From positions 434,001 to 498,000 of the forward strand of contig NZ_CP085725.1 in the NCBI RefSeq assembly GCF_036840915.1: DNA of 64,000 bases. Direction: 5' to 3'. The position numbers and the translations under genes are program-made. This document shows positions 54,127-62,954 of the stretch, piece by piece. Numbering within the stretch: the stretch's first letter is position 1; the number at the start of each line of letters is the position of its first letter. This stretch comes from Flavobacterium hankyongi. GTDB lineage: Bacteria; Bacteroidota; Bacteroidia; Flavobacteriales; Flavobacteriaceae. The notes under the pieces are model-generated. The model made no database searches. It was not told where the DNA came from and saw only the letters and a list, made by a program, of their open reading frames with translations.

Positions 54127-54669
54127 ATGTATCGTCACTTAGCACTTCTTAGAGGAATCAATGTTTCTGGCCACAATATGATCAAGATGGATGTTTTAAA
54201 AACATTGCTTGAAAAAGCAGGCTTTCAGAATGTGCAGACTTATATTCAATCAGGAAATGTATTTATTGATTCTGAAGAAGAACATGGTCCAAGTGTAGGT
54301 TTTAAAATAAAACAGGAAATTTTCAGTCAATTGGGTTTTGATGTTCCTGTAATTGTAATTACCAAAGAGGATTTGGAAGCCTGTTTGAACAACAATCCGT
54401 ATCTGAAAGAAAAAGAAGCCGATACCAAGAAACTGTATTTTACTTTTATTTCCAAAGAGTTAAGTGAGAACAGTATTCATGATTTGAAAATGAGTCAAGT
54501 AAAACCCGATGAAGCGGTAATAGATAAAAACAGAATTTACGTGAAATATGCCATTGGAGCAGGGAAGACCCGTTTTGACCAAAAGTATATAGAGAAAAAG
54601 CTCAATGTAAAGGCAACCATGCGAAATTGGAATACAGTTGTGAAACTGCTAGAGATGTATAGCGTATAA
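54127..54669 (+). CDS. DUF1697 domain-containing protein
   Basis: 180 residues. The DUF1697 signature is at the start (YRHLALLRGINVSGHNMIKM, then LKTLLEKAGFQNVQTYIQSG and NVFID) and the family end (MRNWNTVVKLLEMY). It is cytoplasmic and full length. The family is widespread with a ferredoxin-like fold; no biochemical role is established. A strong terminator follows. Confidence 0.92.
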   Translation: MYRHLALLRGINVSGHNMIKMDVLKTLLEKAGFQNVQTYIQSGNVFIDSEEEHGPSVGFKIKQEIFSQLGFDVPVIVITKEDLEACLNNNPYLKEKEADTKKLYFTFISKELSENSIHDLKMSQVKPDEAVIDKNRIYVKYAIGAGKTRFDQKYIEKKLNVKATMRNWNTVVKLLEMYSV

Positions 54670-54690
54670 TAAGTTAAAAAGAATAATAAA

Positions 54691-54728
54691 TAATTAAATC
54701 GGAATCAGACATGATTCCGATTTAATTA
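54691..54728. terminator. bidirectional terminator
   Basis: TAATTAAATCGGAATCA and TGATTCCGATTTAATTA pair perfectly over 17 bp with a 4-nt loop, between converging genes. Confidence 0.88.
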
Positions 54729-54754
54729 TTTCTAAATTTTAAAATATTTTTTAA

Positions 54755-55825
54755 TTAATCCATAAAATATTCAAAATTCACTTCATCATACAAATTTGGA
54801 TTTGTCTCCGATGATATTTTGACTTTATAGAAGCCTGAAGAAAACGTATCATAATAAGAAAATCCAGTATTTGGTACAATTAAGGTTTGTTTTAATATTC
54901 CCTCTTTAAAAACTTCAATTTTCACATTTGCCGATGGGATATATGAGGCTTTCCAATAGGCATGTAAGCCACCACCACCATTAACCTCTCTAGTTCCTTC
55001 AACAGGAAAAGTTATCAAATCATTAATAGAGTATGTATCTGGGTATAAATATTTTGAAGCAATTAAATCATAAGAAGAAAATCCAATTGCAGTTGTTAAA
55101 CTTGAATTCATTACTGAATCAGCATCTATATATATGCCACCTCCATAAGGTGTATTAGGAATTGTAATATATCCATTAGGGCTGTTACCTTCTCCATTTG
55201 CTATTCCATTACTGTGTACAAATCCAATTGTGTGTCCGAGTTCATGCATTACAGCTCTTTTTCTCCCTGATTCAGGAAGATCTATAAGACTAGAATGATT
55301 TAAATTTATTTTAATTTGTGAACCAGGATTGCCTCCATATGGCAAAGCAGCGATTAATGGAGAAGAAATAGAAGGGTCATTAACCACATAAATATCGGCA
55401 GTGGTATTGGTTGTTATTGAAAAAATGATACGGCAATCAGCAATATTATTCCAGTCATTTACGGCATTGGTTATGGCTTGTCTCCAATTTCCAGTTGCAG
55501 GTATTGAATTATCAATTTTTACAGTCATCGTATTAACTTTATCCATGTATACTAATCTGTTTCCATGGGCTTGCTTTTGATTGTAATTTTCATTTTTGTA
55601 GAATATCATATCATTTTCGACAAGATAATAATCATCAAACTCTTTAATATTAACAAGTTTGAAACCCATTTCCAGTAGCTTAACAACTTGAGGGTCATTT
55701 GCATTAACAGTTAATGTTTTGTTTTCATCCGTTTTGTCATCAATTACATCATCCTGTTGACATGAAGTTAAAAGGAAACTAGTCAACATCATAAAGGGCA
55801 TTGACTTTAAAAATAATTTTTTCAT
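54755..55825 (-). CDS. M57-type zinc metalloprotease lipoprotein
   Basis: 356 residues with a lipoprotein signal (FLLTSC, Cys22). The zinc site is HELGHTIGFVH starting near residue 194, i.e. HExxHxxxxxH. Upstream come WRQAITNAVNDWNNIADCRI and ADIYVVND, and downstream the Met-turn region SVMNSSLT and IASKYLYPD. This is the layout of Bacteroidota dual-action HEIGH metallo-peptidases (M57). The last 90 residues form a beta-rich domain. It should act at the outer surface or periplasm; substrate unknown. Confidence 0.88.
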   Translation of the reverse strand: MKKLFLKSMPFMMLTSFLLTSCQQDDVIDDKTDENKTLTVNANDPQVVKLLEMGFKLVNIKEFDDYYLVENDMIFYKNENYNQKQAHGNRLVYMDKVNTMTVKIDNSIPATGNWRQAITNAVNDWNNIADCRIIFSITTNTTADIYVVNDPSISSPLIAALPYGGNPGSQIKINLNHSSLIDLPESGRKRAVMHELGHTIGFVHSNGIANGEGNSPNGYITIPNTPYGGGIYIDADSVMNSSLTTAIGFSSYDLIASKYLYPDTYSINDLITFPVEGTREVNGGGGLHAYWKASYIPSANVKIEVFKEGILKQTLIVPNTGFSYYDTFSSGFYKVKISSETNPNLYDEVNFEYFMD

Positions 55826-55945
55826 AAAATGTTTTTTATATAGATTACAAAATTAATTAACAGGAAAAATTGTATATTAATTTAGTTTTATTTTAATATG
55901 AACAAACTGAATTTTAAAGAATATGGGATGTAATTAGTATTCCTT

Positions 55946-57727
55946 TTATTCATAATCATTTAAGGTTTTTAAAAACGCAACCAAATCAGATTTTTCTTTA
56001 GAGGTTAGCTCCAATTTGTCAAAAGGCAACGTTTGAAATTCGAGTTGAAAACCCAAGCCATTGCCACCACCATCATTATAAAAATCGACCACTTCTTCCA
56101 AAGTAGTATAAACCCCATTGTGCATATAAGGTGCGGTTTTAGCAATGTTACGAAGGGTAGGTGTTTTGAAGAAATACTTTCTGTTTTCTGTTTTAAATAC
56201 TTCGAATCGCCCTAAATCCAGATCAATTTTCGGCTTTATTTTATTCTTAGATTCTGGAACACCAATCAGTTCCATTTCCGATTCGCGGAAGCTTACGGGT
56301 ACTGTTCCATTAAAAAGCGGAGCAAAATGGCAGGTTGCACATTTGGCTTTTCCCATGAAAATATTGAATCCATTTTTTTCGCTTTGTGTTAAGGTATTTT
56401 CTTTGTTTGAAATGTTTCTGTCAAATTTTGAATCGAACGGATTTAATGACAGTATGTAAGAAGCAATAACCATTCGTATATTATAATCTGATGGAGATTG
56501 TTTGAATATTTTTTGGAAAATTGCTGGGTATTCGGGCGATTTTTTTACATAAGCAACCATCTTCTCCAATGAACTGTGAAATTCGTTCGGGTTGGTTACC
56601 ACATCTACAATTTGACCTTCAAGACCTCCAGTGCGATTGTCGTAAAAAAAGCCTTTTTGAAGACCGGCATATAATAATGTAGGAGAATTTCGTTTGATTC
56701 CTGGCGATTTTGATTTTCCGTCTGTAAAAGCCAGTTTCGCCTGATGACAACTGGCGCAGCTAATGGTTTTGGAATCAGAAAGTTTTTTGTCGTTAAACAA
56801 TTGTTTACCTAAGGCTATTTTTGCAGGATTCGTAGGATCTTCTTGATCGGTAAAATGGGTGATGTTGAAGGTGTTTTTATCGAACAGCGATACAATATTG
56901 TATTGCAAAGGTTGCTTTATGCTAAAGGTCACTTTCCAATCGGTTACGGTTTTGTTCCAAAGTGATAGCGTTTTATGGGTGTGGTTTTTGATAAAAGTAT
57001 ACCGATCAAAATCATTAAAATCAGCCTCAAACGCTTTTTGAGATTTTTCAATTTCAGATATCCATTGCTTGTAAAGTGCTTTGTCTGTAAAAGATGTCTC
57101 GAAAATAAAGAGGATGTTTTTTAAGGATTGATACACGTTTTTACTGTCTTCCAACGAAGAAAAAGCAGCAGTACTGTCAAAACCAGTAATCCCTTTTAGC
57201 GCGACTCTATTTATGGCATCCCGAAGAATCCAAAGGATGTGATGGTTGTCTAATTGAGAGAGCGAACAGTTGTTTTTTAAAAGTTTTACTCTGCATGAGG
57301 TAAGTTTTGCTTCTTTCTGTATCTGCTTGAGATCCGGATTTGGATTGTATATCAATTCTTCCAATACCTGAAACCCAAATGGTTTGCTGGTTCGGATATT
57401 AGTACCATCTTCTTCCGTTACTTTTATGATATTGGGTTGGTTTAGGGATTTGTAATTACTTTCGTCAATGAAAGCCATAATAGGTTCTGCGAATTTGAAT
57501 TGTTTTCTGGCTTCACTGTATAAAGATTTAAAATCTTCAATAGATAAAGCATTTGTGATATTATCAAGTGCTTCCGAACATTTTTCTAAATTGTTTTTGT
57601 ATTCTTTTTCGAGTTGAATGAAAGAGTCCCTCGATTCGTAAGAATTGTCTTTTTTGCAACTTAAGGTAAATAGTAAAAGGCTATATAAAACAATAGCCTT
57701 TTTTACCAAACTTAAAATGTTTTTCAT
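55946..57727 (-). CDS. large di-heme cytochrome c peroxidase family protein
   Basis: 593 residues with a lipoprotein-like signal (LFTLSC). About 260 helical residues (25-285) without heme motifs precede the peroxidase body. The two heme sites are CASCH at about 323-327 and CATCH at about 463-467, with family segments GIKRNSPTLLYAG, FYDNRTGGLEGQ, FKTPTLRNIAKTAPYMHNGV and LVAFLKTL. The N-terminal helical domain resembles imelysin-like or related extensions but is not assigned. The ATG follows the stop of the PhoX-like gene directly (TAAATG), so the two form an operon. Confidence 0.85.
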   Translation of the reverse strand: MKNILSLVKKAIVLYSLLLFTLSCKKDNSYESRDSFIQLEKEYKNNLEKCSEALDNITNALSIEDFKSLYSEARKQFKFAEPIMAFIDESNYKSLNQPNIIKVTEEDGTNIRTSKPFGFQVLEELIYNPNPDLKQIQKEAKLTSCRVKLLKNNCSLSQLDNHHILWILRDAINRVALKGITGFDSTAAFSSLEDSKNVYQSLKNILFIFETSFTDKALYKQWISEIEKSQKAFEADFNDFDRYTFIKNHTHKTLSLWNKTVTDWKVTFSIKQPLQYNIVSLFDKNTFNITHFTDQEDPTNPAKIALGKQLFNDKKLSDSKTISCASCHQAKLAFTDGKSKSPGIKRNSPTLLYAGLQKGFFYDNRTGGLEGQIVDVVTNPNEFHSSLEKMVAYVKKSPEYPAIFQKIFKQSPSDYNIRMVIASYILSLNPFDSKFDRNISNKENTLTQSEKNGFNIFMGKAKCATCHFAPLFNGTVPVSFRESEMELIGVPESKNKIKPKIDLDLGRFEVFKTENRKYFFKTPTLRNIAKTAPYMHNGVYTTLEEVVDFYNDGGGNGLGFQLEFQTLPFDKLELTSKEKSDLVAFLKTLNDYE

Positions 57728-59176
57728 TTATCTTTCTAATCCTTTAACTAAATATAAAGTACTTCCTTCTTTGTATGTTGTTGATGTAACTGCCTTTGGA
57801 TCGAAGAAATTTGGGTTTGTCCAACTGTGATTTTGTGTAATGATAAGAAATGAACCTTCAATACCAATTTTATCAGATATATCTACCATACCAGTAAACT
57901 CCCATGCTGTGGTTTTTGGTCCGTATCCTTTTGTTTCTGCAGTTACTTGGTCGCATTCTAAAACTACTTTTAGAACTCCAGTTTTTAAATTATACTGATA
58001 TAAATAAGCATAATGAGTTTTATCAGCAGTATCAGGATAACCATTCGGATCTTCTTGTATGTATAAATAATCTTTTGTAGCAACTAAATTGTCTGGGCTA
58101 TGAAATTGCTTTGCTTTTCCTGTCAATTTATCTCCGTCTAAAACGCAAGTGATTTTACCGATTAAGGGATTATTTGCATCTAATACAACTTTGTAAATTC
58201 GACCATAAGCAGTTCCTTTCCCTATAAGACCAGTTTTCTTTCTACCCGTAACAGCAAAATAAAATTCACGATTGTTTTCAGCCGAACCTTTTCTATAATC
58301 TATATCTTCAACTCTCGAGAACCCCATAATGCCTTTAGTAGCTGATTCTGTTTCAATTTCATTGTATGTTTTTTCATTATATTCAACAAAAGAAACATCA
58401 TAAGATGTACCTTCTTGCATATCCATTTCGAAGTTGATTCCTGAAGAAATAACTTTTAAACCATACAATTTACCATTTTCTAAATCACCTCGATTACCAA
58501 CATACATTCCCAATTGTCCTTTAGGAGTTGAGTCATTTGATGTGTCATCGCCAATTAAGATAACTGTTTTATTGCTGTAAGCATCTTTACCTAGTGGCAC
58601 TGCATTTTCAACATCCCATTGCCCTAAAGCTGGCAATGTTTTTCCAGTTCCTGCAAAATTAGCGTTTTTAAAAGGATCGGTTGCAAATACGTTTTTAGAG
58701 TTTCCATCCCATTCACCTCCTGAAAGAAATAATGGACCAAAACCATGTTCTTCAGGTGTAACTAAAGTACCTGAACACATTGCAGTATTTGCTGTTGCTG
58801 TTGCATTTAACACATATTCTCCCTTAACTGGTTTGAAAGTTTTGTCGAAAGTTATTCGGGCTACAGAGTAGTGTGCTTCTATATTATTCATTAGTGAATA
58901 AGTTCCATCAGCATTTTTTAATAAACCATTTCCATCGGCCATTGAACCGTAAACAAAATCAGGAGAGTTTACTAATTTGTCCTCTGAACTTAATATAGAA
59001 TAGATTTCTAAATTTTCAAAACCTGCTTTTTTACTGATTAAAATCGGAGTTTTTGAATGACTTTTTAATTCAACTGGATTAGTTGATTCGTTGTTTGTTG
59101 CGTTGTCATCATTAGAGTTACAGGCAATAAATGATCCTAATAAAGCTGCACTCATTAAAACGTTTAAAGTTTTCAT
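57728..59176 (-). CDS. PhoX-like beta-propeller lipoprotein
   Basis: 482 residues with a lipoprotein signal (FIAC, Cys19). Segments such as GFSRVEDIDYRKG, FYFAVTG, GRIYKVVLDANN, FHSPDNLVATKDYLYIQED and YLYQYNLKTGVLKVVLE look like the propeller blades of the PhoX/DUF839 family, which are calcium-dependent phosphatases in some members. Whether this one is a phosphatase is uncertain; the catalytic set cannot be checked by eye. It is the first gene of an operon with the large di-heme peroxidase. Confidence 0.6.
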   Translation of the reverse strand: MKTLNVLMSAALLGSFIACNSNDDNATNNESTNPVELKSHSKTPILISKKAGFENLEIYSILSSEDKLVNSPDFVYGSMADGNGLLKNADGTYSLMNNIEAHYSVARITFDKTFKPVKGEYVLNATATANTAMCSGTLVTPEEHGFGPLFLSGGEWDGNSKNVFATDPFKNANFAGTGKTLPALGQWDVENAVPLGKDAYSNKTVILIGDDTSNDSTPKGQLGMYVGNRGDLENGKLYGLKVISSGINFEMDMQEGTSYDVSFVEYNEKTYNEIETESATKGIMGFSRVEDIDYRKGSAENNREFYFAVTGRKKTGLIGKGTAYGRIYKVVLDANNPLIGKITCVLDGDKLTGKAKQFHSPDNLVATKDYLYIQEDPNGYPDTADKTHYAYLYQYNLKTGVLKVVLECDQVTAETKGYGPKTTAWEFTGMVDISDKIGIEGSFLIITQNHSWTNPNFFDPKAVTSTTYKEGSTLYLVKGLER

Positions 59177-59456
59177 TTGTAGTTAATTTTGTTTGTGATG
59201 CAAACATAGAACCCTATTGTTAGTAAATTCTAATCTCTATATTTTTAAAAATCTAAGAAAAGGTTAATAAAACGGAGGTATGTGATTTTAATGTAAGGAA
59301 AAGGTGTTTTTAGTATATTATGGCTTAGAGAACAATAAAGTCCTATTTAATGCATAACTAGAAATTGGAATACCGTCACCACTTTGTTAAATATGTATCA
59401 AGATTAGTACTAAAAAAAACTAATAAATTGTACCTTAGTAGGATTAATAGAAAGTT

Positions 59457-60143
59457 ATGTTTACAAGTGCAATTTCAGGATTAGAATTTAACGACAATGA
59501 AAAAGTTTTAGGAAAAACCATTCGAATCCCAGTCTTGAATTTAATTAAAGAAGATTATCCCGATTTTAGCATTCAAGATTATATCGCAGATACCGAGTTG
59601 AATATATATCGCGAAAAATATATATCCAGGTATTTATCTACCGAAGTGAATCAGTTATCTGATTTGCATAAAAAAATCATTGACTCTATCAACGATGATA
59701 AGTCATTCGTAAATAAAGTTGAAGATGAGGTAGATATTCGAAATTACGGACAAGTAATTGCTGATAAAGTAGCGGCTTTTGGAGGTAGTTGGACTTTTAT
59801 CATCGCATTTTTTATTTTTATCCTATTTTGGATTGGTTCCAATGTGTTTCTTTTGACAAATAAAGGATTTGATCCTTATCCCTTTATCTTATTGAATTTG
59901 ATTTTGTCTTGTATTGCAGCATTGCAAGCTCCTGTTATTATGATGAGCCAAAATCGACAAGAAGAAAAAGATCGTGAACGGGCTAAAAAAGATTACATGA
60001 TTAATTTAAAAGCAGAAGTTGAAATTAGGATGTTAGATGAAAAGATAGACCATCTTATTATGAATCAGCAACAAGAGTTAATTGAGATACAAAAAGTGCA
60101 AATAGAAATGATGAATGATATTTTACAACGCATTCAAAAATAA
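59457..60143 (+). CDS. DUF1003 domain-containing membrane protein
   Basis: 228 residues. DUF1003 core: VAAFGGSWTFIIAFFIFILF, then PFILLNLILSCIAALQAPVI and MMSQNRQEEKDRERAKKDYM, with two membrane helices and conserved polar residues between. A coiled-coil C-terminus follows (IDHLIMNQQQELIEIQKVQI). The N-terminal part is soluble. Function unknown. Confidence 0.9.
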   Translation: MFTSAISGLEFNDNEKVLGKTIRIPVLNLIKEDYPDFSIQDYIADTELNIYREKYISRYLSTEVNQLSDLHKKIIDSINDDKSFVNKVEDEVDIRNYGQVIADKVAAFGGSWTFIIAFFIFILFWIGSNVFLLTNKGFDPYPFILLNLILSCIAALQAPVIMMSQNRQEEKDRERAKKDYMINLKAEVEIRMLDEKIDHLIMNQQQELIEIQKVQIEMMNDILQRIQK

Positions 60144-60146
60144 TTC

Positions 60147-60154
60147 TATTTTTG
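60147..60154 (+). promoter_or_regulatory. -7 box upstream of rocD
   Basis: TATTTTTG matches TAnnTTTG but no clear TTG is at the -33 position. It begins 3 nt after the DUF1003 stop, and leaves a 5' leader of about 65 nt before rocD that contains a short ORF. Confidence 0.45.
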
Positions 60155-60162
60155 CAGTGGTT

Positions 60163-60237
60163 ATGGATGATTTCTCTCCACAAGTAGGAATTGCGATTTT
60201 ACCAATCAATAACAAATTATTATCATGGCAGTTTTAG
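60163..60237 (+). CDS. possible 24-codon upstream ORF of rocD
   Basis: [20 protein letters not shown] and SWQF ends in a TAG at 60235-60237, 13 nt inside rocD in another frame. It may be chance or a leader affecting rocD translation. No relatives known. Confidence 0.25.
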   Translation: MDDFSPQVGIAILPINNKLLSWQF

Positions 60238-61469
60238 AAAAATTAAGTTCAGCAGAAGCCATTGCATTAGAGGACAAACACGGAGCACATAACTATCATC
60301 CACTACCAGTAGTTTTAAATAGAGGAGAAGGTGTTTATGTTTGGGATGTAGAAGGAAAAAAATATTACGATTTCTTGTCGGCTTACTCGGCAGTAAATCA
60401 AGGACATTGTCATCCGCGAATTGTTGGTGCAATGATGCAACAAGCACAAACATTGACGTTAACATCGAGAGCGTTTTATAATGATAAATTAGGCGTTTAC
60501 GAGCAATATATAACCAATTACTTTGGATTTGATAAAGTGTTACCAATGAATACTGGTGCTGAAGCCGTTGAAACAGCTTTGAAACTTTGTAGAAAATGGG
60601 CTTATGAGAAAAAAGGGATAAATGAAAATGAAGCTCAAATTATCGTTTGTGAAAATAACTTCCACGGAAGAACAACTACCATTATTTCTTTTTCGAATGA
60701 TGAAAATGCACGTAAAAACTTCGGACCATACACAGCGGGATTTATCAAAATTGCATATGATGATATTGATGCTTTAGAAAAAGCTATTACATCATCACCC
60801 AATATTGCAGGATTCTTGGTGGAACCAATTCAAGGTGAAGCGGGAGTTTATGTACCTAGTGAAGGATATTTAGCAAAAGCAAAAGCTTTATGTGAAAAAC
60901 ATAATGTTTTGTTTATTGCTGATGAGGTTCAAACAGGAATTGCACGTACTGGTAAATTACTAGCGGTGCATCATGAAAATGTACAACCAGATATTTTAAT
61001 TTTAGGAAAAGCATTGTCTGGAGGAGCGTATCCAGTTTCGGCAGTATTAGCCAATGACTCAATTATGAATGTAATCAAGCCAGGACAACATGGTTCAACT
61101 TTTGGAGGAAACCCAGTTGCGGCTGCAGTTGCTATAGAAGCTTTAGAAGTTGTAAAAGATGAACAGTTAGCTGAAAACTCTGAACGATTAGGAAAAATTT
61201 TCCGTCAAGAATTAGCAAATTATATTGAGACTTCAAACATTGCTACTTTGGTTCGTGGTAAAGGCTTATTAAATGCTGTTGTGATTAATGATACTGAAGA
61301 AAGTGATACTGCTTGGAATATTTGTATGAAATTAGCAGAAAATGGTTTGCTAGCTAAACCAACTCATGGAAATATTATTCGTTTTGCACCGCCATTAGTA
61401 ATGAACGAAGAACAATTAAGAGATTGTGTTTCAATAATCATTTCAACACTAAAGTCTTTTGAAAAATAA
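60225..61469 (+). CDS. rocD: ornithine--oxo-acid transaminase
   Basis: 414 residues. It moves the delta-amino group of ornithine to 2-oxoglutarate, giving glutamate semialdehyde on the route to proline or glutamate. The class III PLP-aminotransferase motifs are intact: [55 protein letters not shown] and the PLP-Lys segment [20 protein letters not shown]. Length is normal. It is monocistronic with its own terminator. Confidence 0.96.
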   Translation: MAVLEKLSSAEAIALEDKHGAHNYHPLPVVLNRGEGVYVWDVEGKKYYDFLSAYSAVNQGHCHPRIVGAMMQQAQTLTLTSRAFYNDKLGVYEQYITNYFGFDKVLPMNTGAEAVETALKLCRKWAYEKKGINENEAQIIVCENNFHGRTTTIISFSNDENARKNFGPYTAGFIKIAYDDIDALEKAITSSPNIAGFLVEPIQGEAGVYVPSEGYLAKAKALCEKHNVLFIADEVQTGIARTGKLLAVHHENVQPDILILGKALSGGAYPVSAVLANDSIMNVIKPGQHGSTFGGNPVAAAVAIEALEVVKDEQLAENSERLGKIFRQELANYIETSNIATLVRGKGLLNAVVINDTEESDTAWNICMKLAENGLLAKPTHGNIIRFAPPLVMNEEQLRDCVSIIISTLKSFEK

Positions 61470-61472
61470 AAT

Positions 61473-61502
61473 AAAAACCCCGAGCAAATCTCGGGGTTTT
61501 TA
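61473..61502 (+). terminator. intrinsic terminator of rocD
   Basis: AAAAACCCCGAG and CTCGGGGTTTTT form a 12-bp stem with a 5-nt loop. Confidence 0.9.
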
Positions 61503-61517
61503 TTTAGAAGAAATTAT

Positions 61518-61841
61518 TTATTTCTGATATTGTCTTATAATTTCCATTAATTGTTCTTGTTGCTCAACATCTTTACCTGTAACTTTCATATAAATAGCAT
61601 AAATAAGAGCTAGGCTACTTATTACTAGACTGATAGTATTTATTGTTTTCCACGTTTTTACATTTTCAAGATTGTAATTTTCAGGATTTTCAGCATAAGT
61701 AGCTTCATCTTTTTTAGCAAGTCGTAGACCAATTAGTGATAAAATAATCCCCAGTACTCCACTTGTACAACAGCAACCAATAAAAGAGGTTAATGCTAAA
61801 ATCATTGATGATTTTTCGTTTGGTAGTTTTTGTTTTTGCAT
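61518..61841 (-). CDS. CCC-motif small membrane protein
   Basis: 107 residues. The first membrane helix carries the Cys triplet (FIGCCCTSGVLGIILSLIGL) and a second helix follows at about 65-87. Between them a Tyr/Asn-rich loop reads ATYAENPENYNLENVKTWKT. This agrees with the CCC-motif membrane proteins and related DUF4190 proteins of Bacteroidota. It follows the DUF2752 gene by 7 nt; such pairs recur in this phylum. Confidence 0.85.
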   Translation of the reverse strand: MQKQKLPNEKSSMILALTSFIGCCCTSGVLGIILSLIGLRLAKKDEATYAENPENYNLENVKTWKTINTISLVISSLALIYAIYMKVTGKDVEQQEQLMEIIRQYQK

Positions 61842-61848
61842 AGTTTGA

Positions 61849-62133
61849 TTAAATATTTGTTTGTTTATAAAAATATGAAATAACCATAATTAGAGCATTT
61901 AATACTGCAACTGAAACGATTATTTTATTGTAGTTTCTGGATTTGTCTATGAAGTTTAGACCTAGAATTAAAAAAAATAAAATTGTTGTATAAATGGGAG
62001 GAAACATATAAAATGCCTCGATAAATTCTCCTTTAGAAAGTAAAAGCAGTGATCTTTGTGTCCCACAGCCCATACATTCAACTCCAAATAAGGATTTGTT
62101 CATGCAAGGAATCATATAATCTTCAGCTCTCAT
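61849..62133 (-). CDS. DUF2752 domain-containing protein
   Basis: 94 residues. The family signature is PCMNKSLFGVECMGCGTQRS with two Cys pairs near the N-terminus, then two membrane helices (about 40-60 and 70-90). Family members are small inner-membrane proteins. First gene of a two-gene unit with the CCC-motif protein. Confidence 0.9.
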   Translation of the reverse strand: MRAEDYMIPCMNKSLFGVECMGCGTQRSLLLLSKGEFIEAFYMFPPIYTTILFFLILGLNFIDKSRNYNKIIVSVAVLNALIMVISYFYKQTNI

Positions 62134-62201
62134 TGTTTTTATTTTTAGTCAATTTTACAAAATATTATATTGATTTAAAAATATAAAACGTTGAAAGTTG
62201 T

Positions 62202-62209
62202 TATTTTTG
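62202..62209 (+). promoter_or_regulatory. -7 box upstream of the small membrane protein and smr genes
   Basis: TATTTTTG lies 14 nt before the ATG at 62224. This supports the ATG over the upstream TTG at 62191. No clear TTG at -33. Confidence 0.45.
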
Positions 62210-62223
62210 AAAAAAGAAATTAC

Positions 62224-62403
62224 ATGAAAAAGTTTATCATATTGATTTTAATGATAGTTGTGGTTGGAGTTTTATTTTGGCAGCAAAATTCTGACAAACC
62301 AAATGTGTGGGTTCAGGTGATGGGCTTTGTATTACTTTTTTATGGTATGATGCGTTTAAGTAGAAAAGTACCAAGTAAAAATAATGAACAAGACGAAGAA
62401 TAA
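62224..62403 (+). CDS. small membrane protein of unknown function
   Basis: About 59 residues from the ATG at 62224, chosen because the promoter box lies between it and an in-frame TTG at 62191. Two hydrophobic helices (residues 3-19 and 27-42), then a basic/acidic tail. The stop overlaps the next ATG as TAATG, so its translation is coupled to the Smr gene. Confidence 0.65.
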   Translation: MKKFIILILMIVVVGVLFWQQNSDKPNVWVQVMGFVLLFYGMMRLSRKVPSKNNEQDEE

Positions 62404-62954
62404 TGTTTACAAGAGGAGATAAAGTTTCGGTTTTAGATGATAATATTAATGGAGTTGTAATAAAAGTTATTTCCAATCAAATAACTATTGATACCGATGA
62501 AGGTTTTGAATTGACTTTTAATGAAAAAGAATTGATATTGATACAATCTTCTAACGATTTGATGAATAATTTTGCAAACACAAATTTCTCTTCAATAAAA
62601 AAAGAAAAGGAAATTCCTGCTCCAAGAAGTTTTGTAAAAGAAAAAAAATCTAAGAAAGATGAGTTTGTACTCGAAATAGATCTCCATATCGAAAAACTAG
62701 TTCGAAATAAAAAAGGAATGAGTAACTATGATATTTTAACCCTTCAAATGGACACGGCAAAGAGACAAATGGAATTTGCAATGAGAAACAGAATTCCTAA
62801 AATTGTTTTTATTCACGGTGTAGGAGAGGGTGTTCTCAAAGCCGAACTCGATTTTATGTTGGGCAGATATGATAATATAACTTTCCAAGATGCTAATTAC
62901 CAAAAATATGGTTTAGGGGCAACTGAAGTGTATTTTATTCAAAAGAAAATTTAA
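62403..62954 (+). CDS. Smr-domain protein (MutS2-like C-terminal nuclease domain)
   Basis: 183 residues. After an SH3-like N-terminal part (about 5-50, GDKVSVLDDNINGVVIKVIS) and a Lys-rich linker, the Smr domain is at about 95-183: EIDLHIEKLV with the H in the D-L-H motif, and FIHGVGEGVLKAEL holding the HGxG core. The family has nicking endonuclease activity in some members. The catalytic use here is inferred. It overlaps the small membrane gene by 1 nt and converges with the next gene. Confidence 0.88.
   Translation: MFTRGDKVSVLDDNINGVVIKVISNQITIDTDEGFELTFNEKELILIQSSNDLMNNFANTNFSSIKKEKEIPAPRSFVKEKKSKKDEFVLEIDLHIEKLVRNKKGMSNYDILTLQMDTAKRQMEFAMRNRIPKIVFIHGVGEGVLKAELDFMLGRYDNITFQDANYQKYGLGATEVYFIQKKI

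Noticed and set aside
59177..59456. Small RNA or riboswitch before the DUF1003 gene
   Set aside because: No stable stem, conserved box or promoter consensus could be seen by eye.
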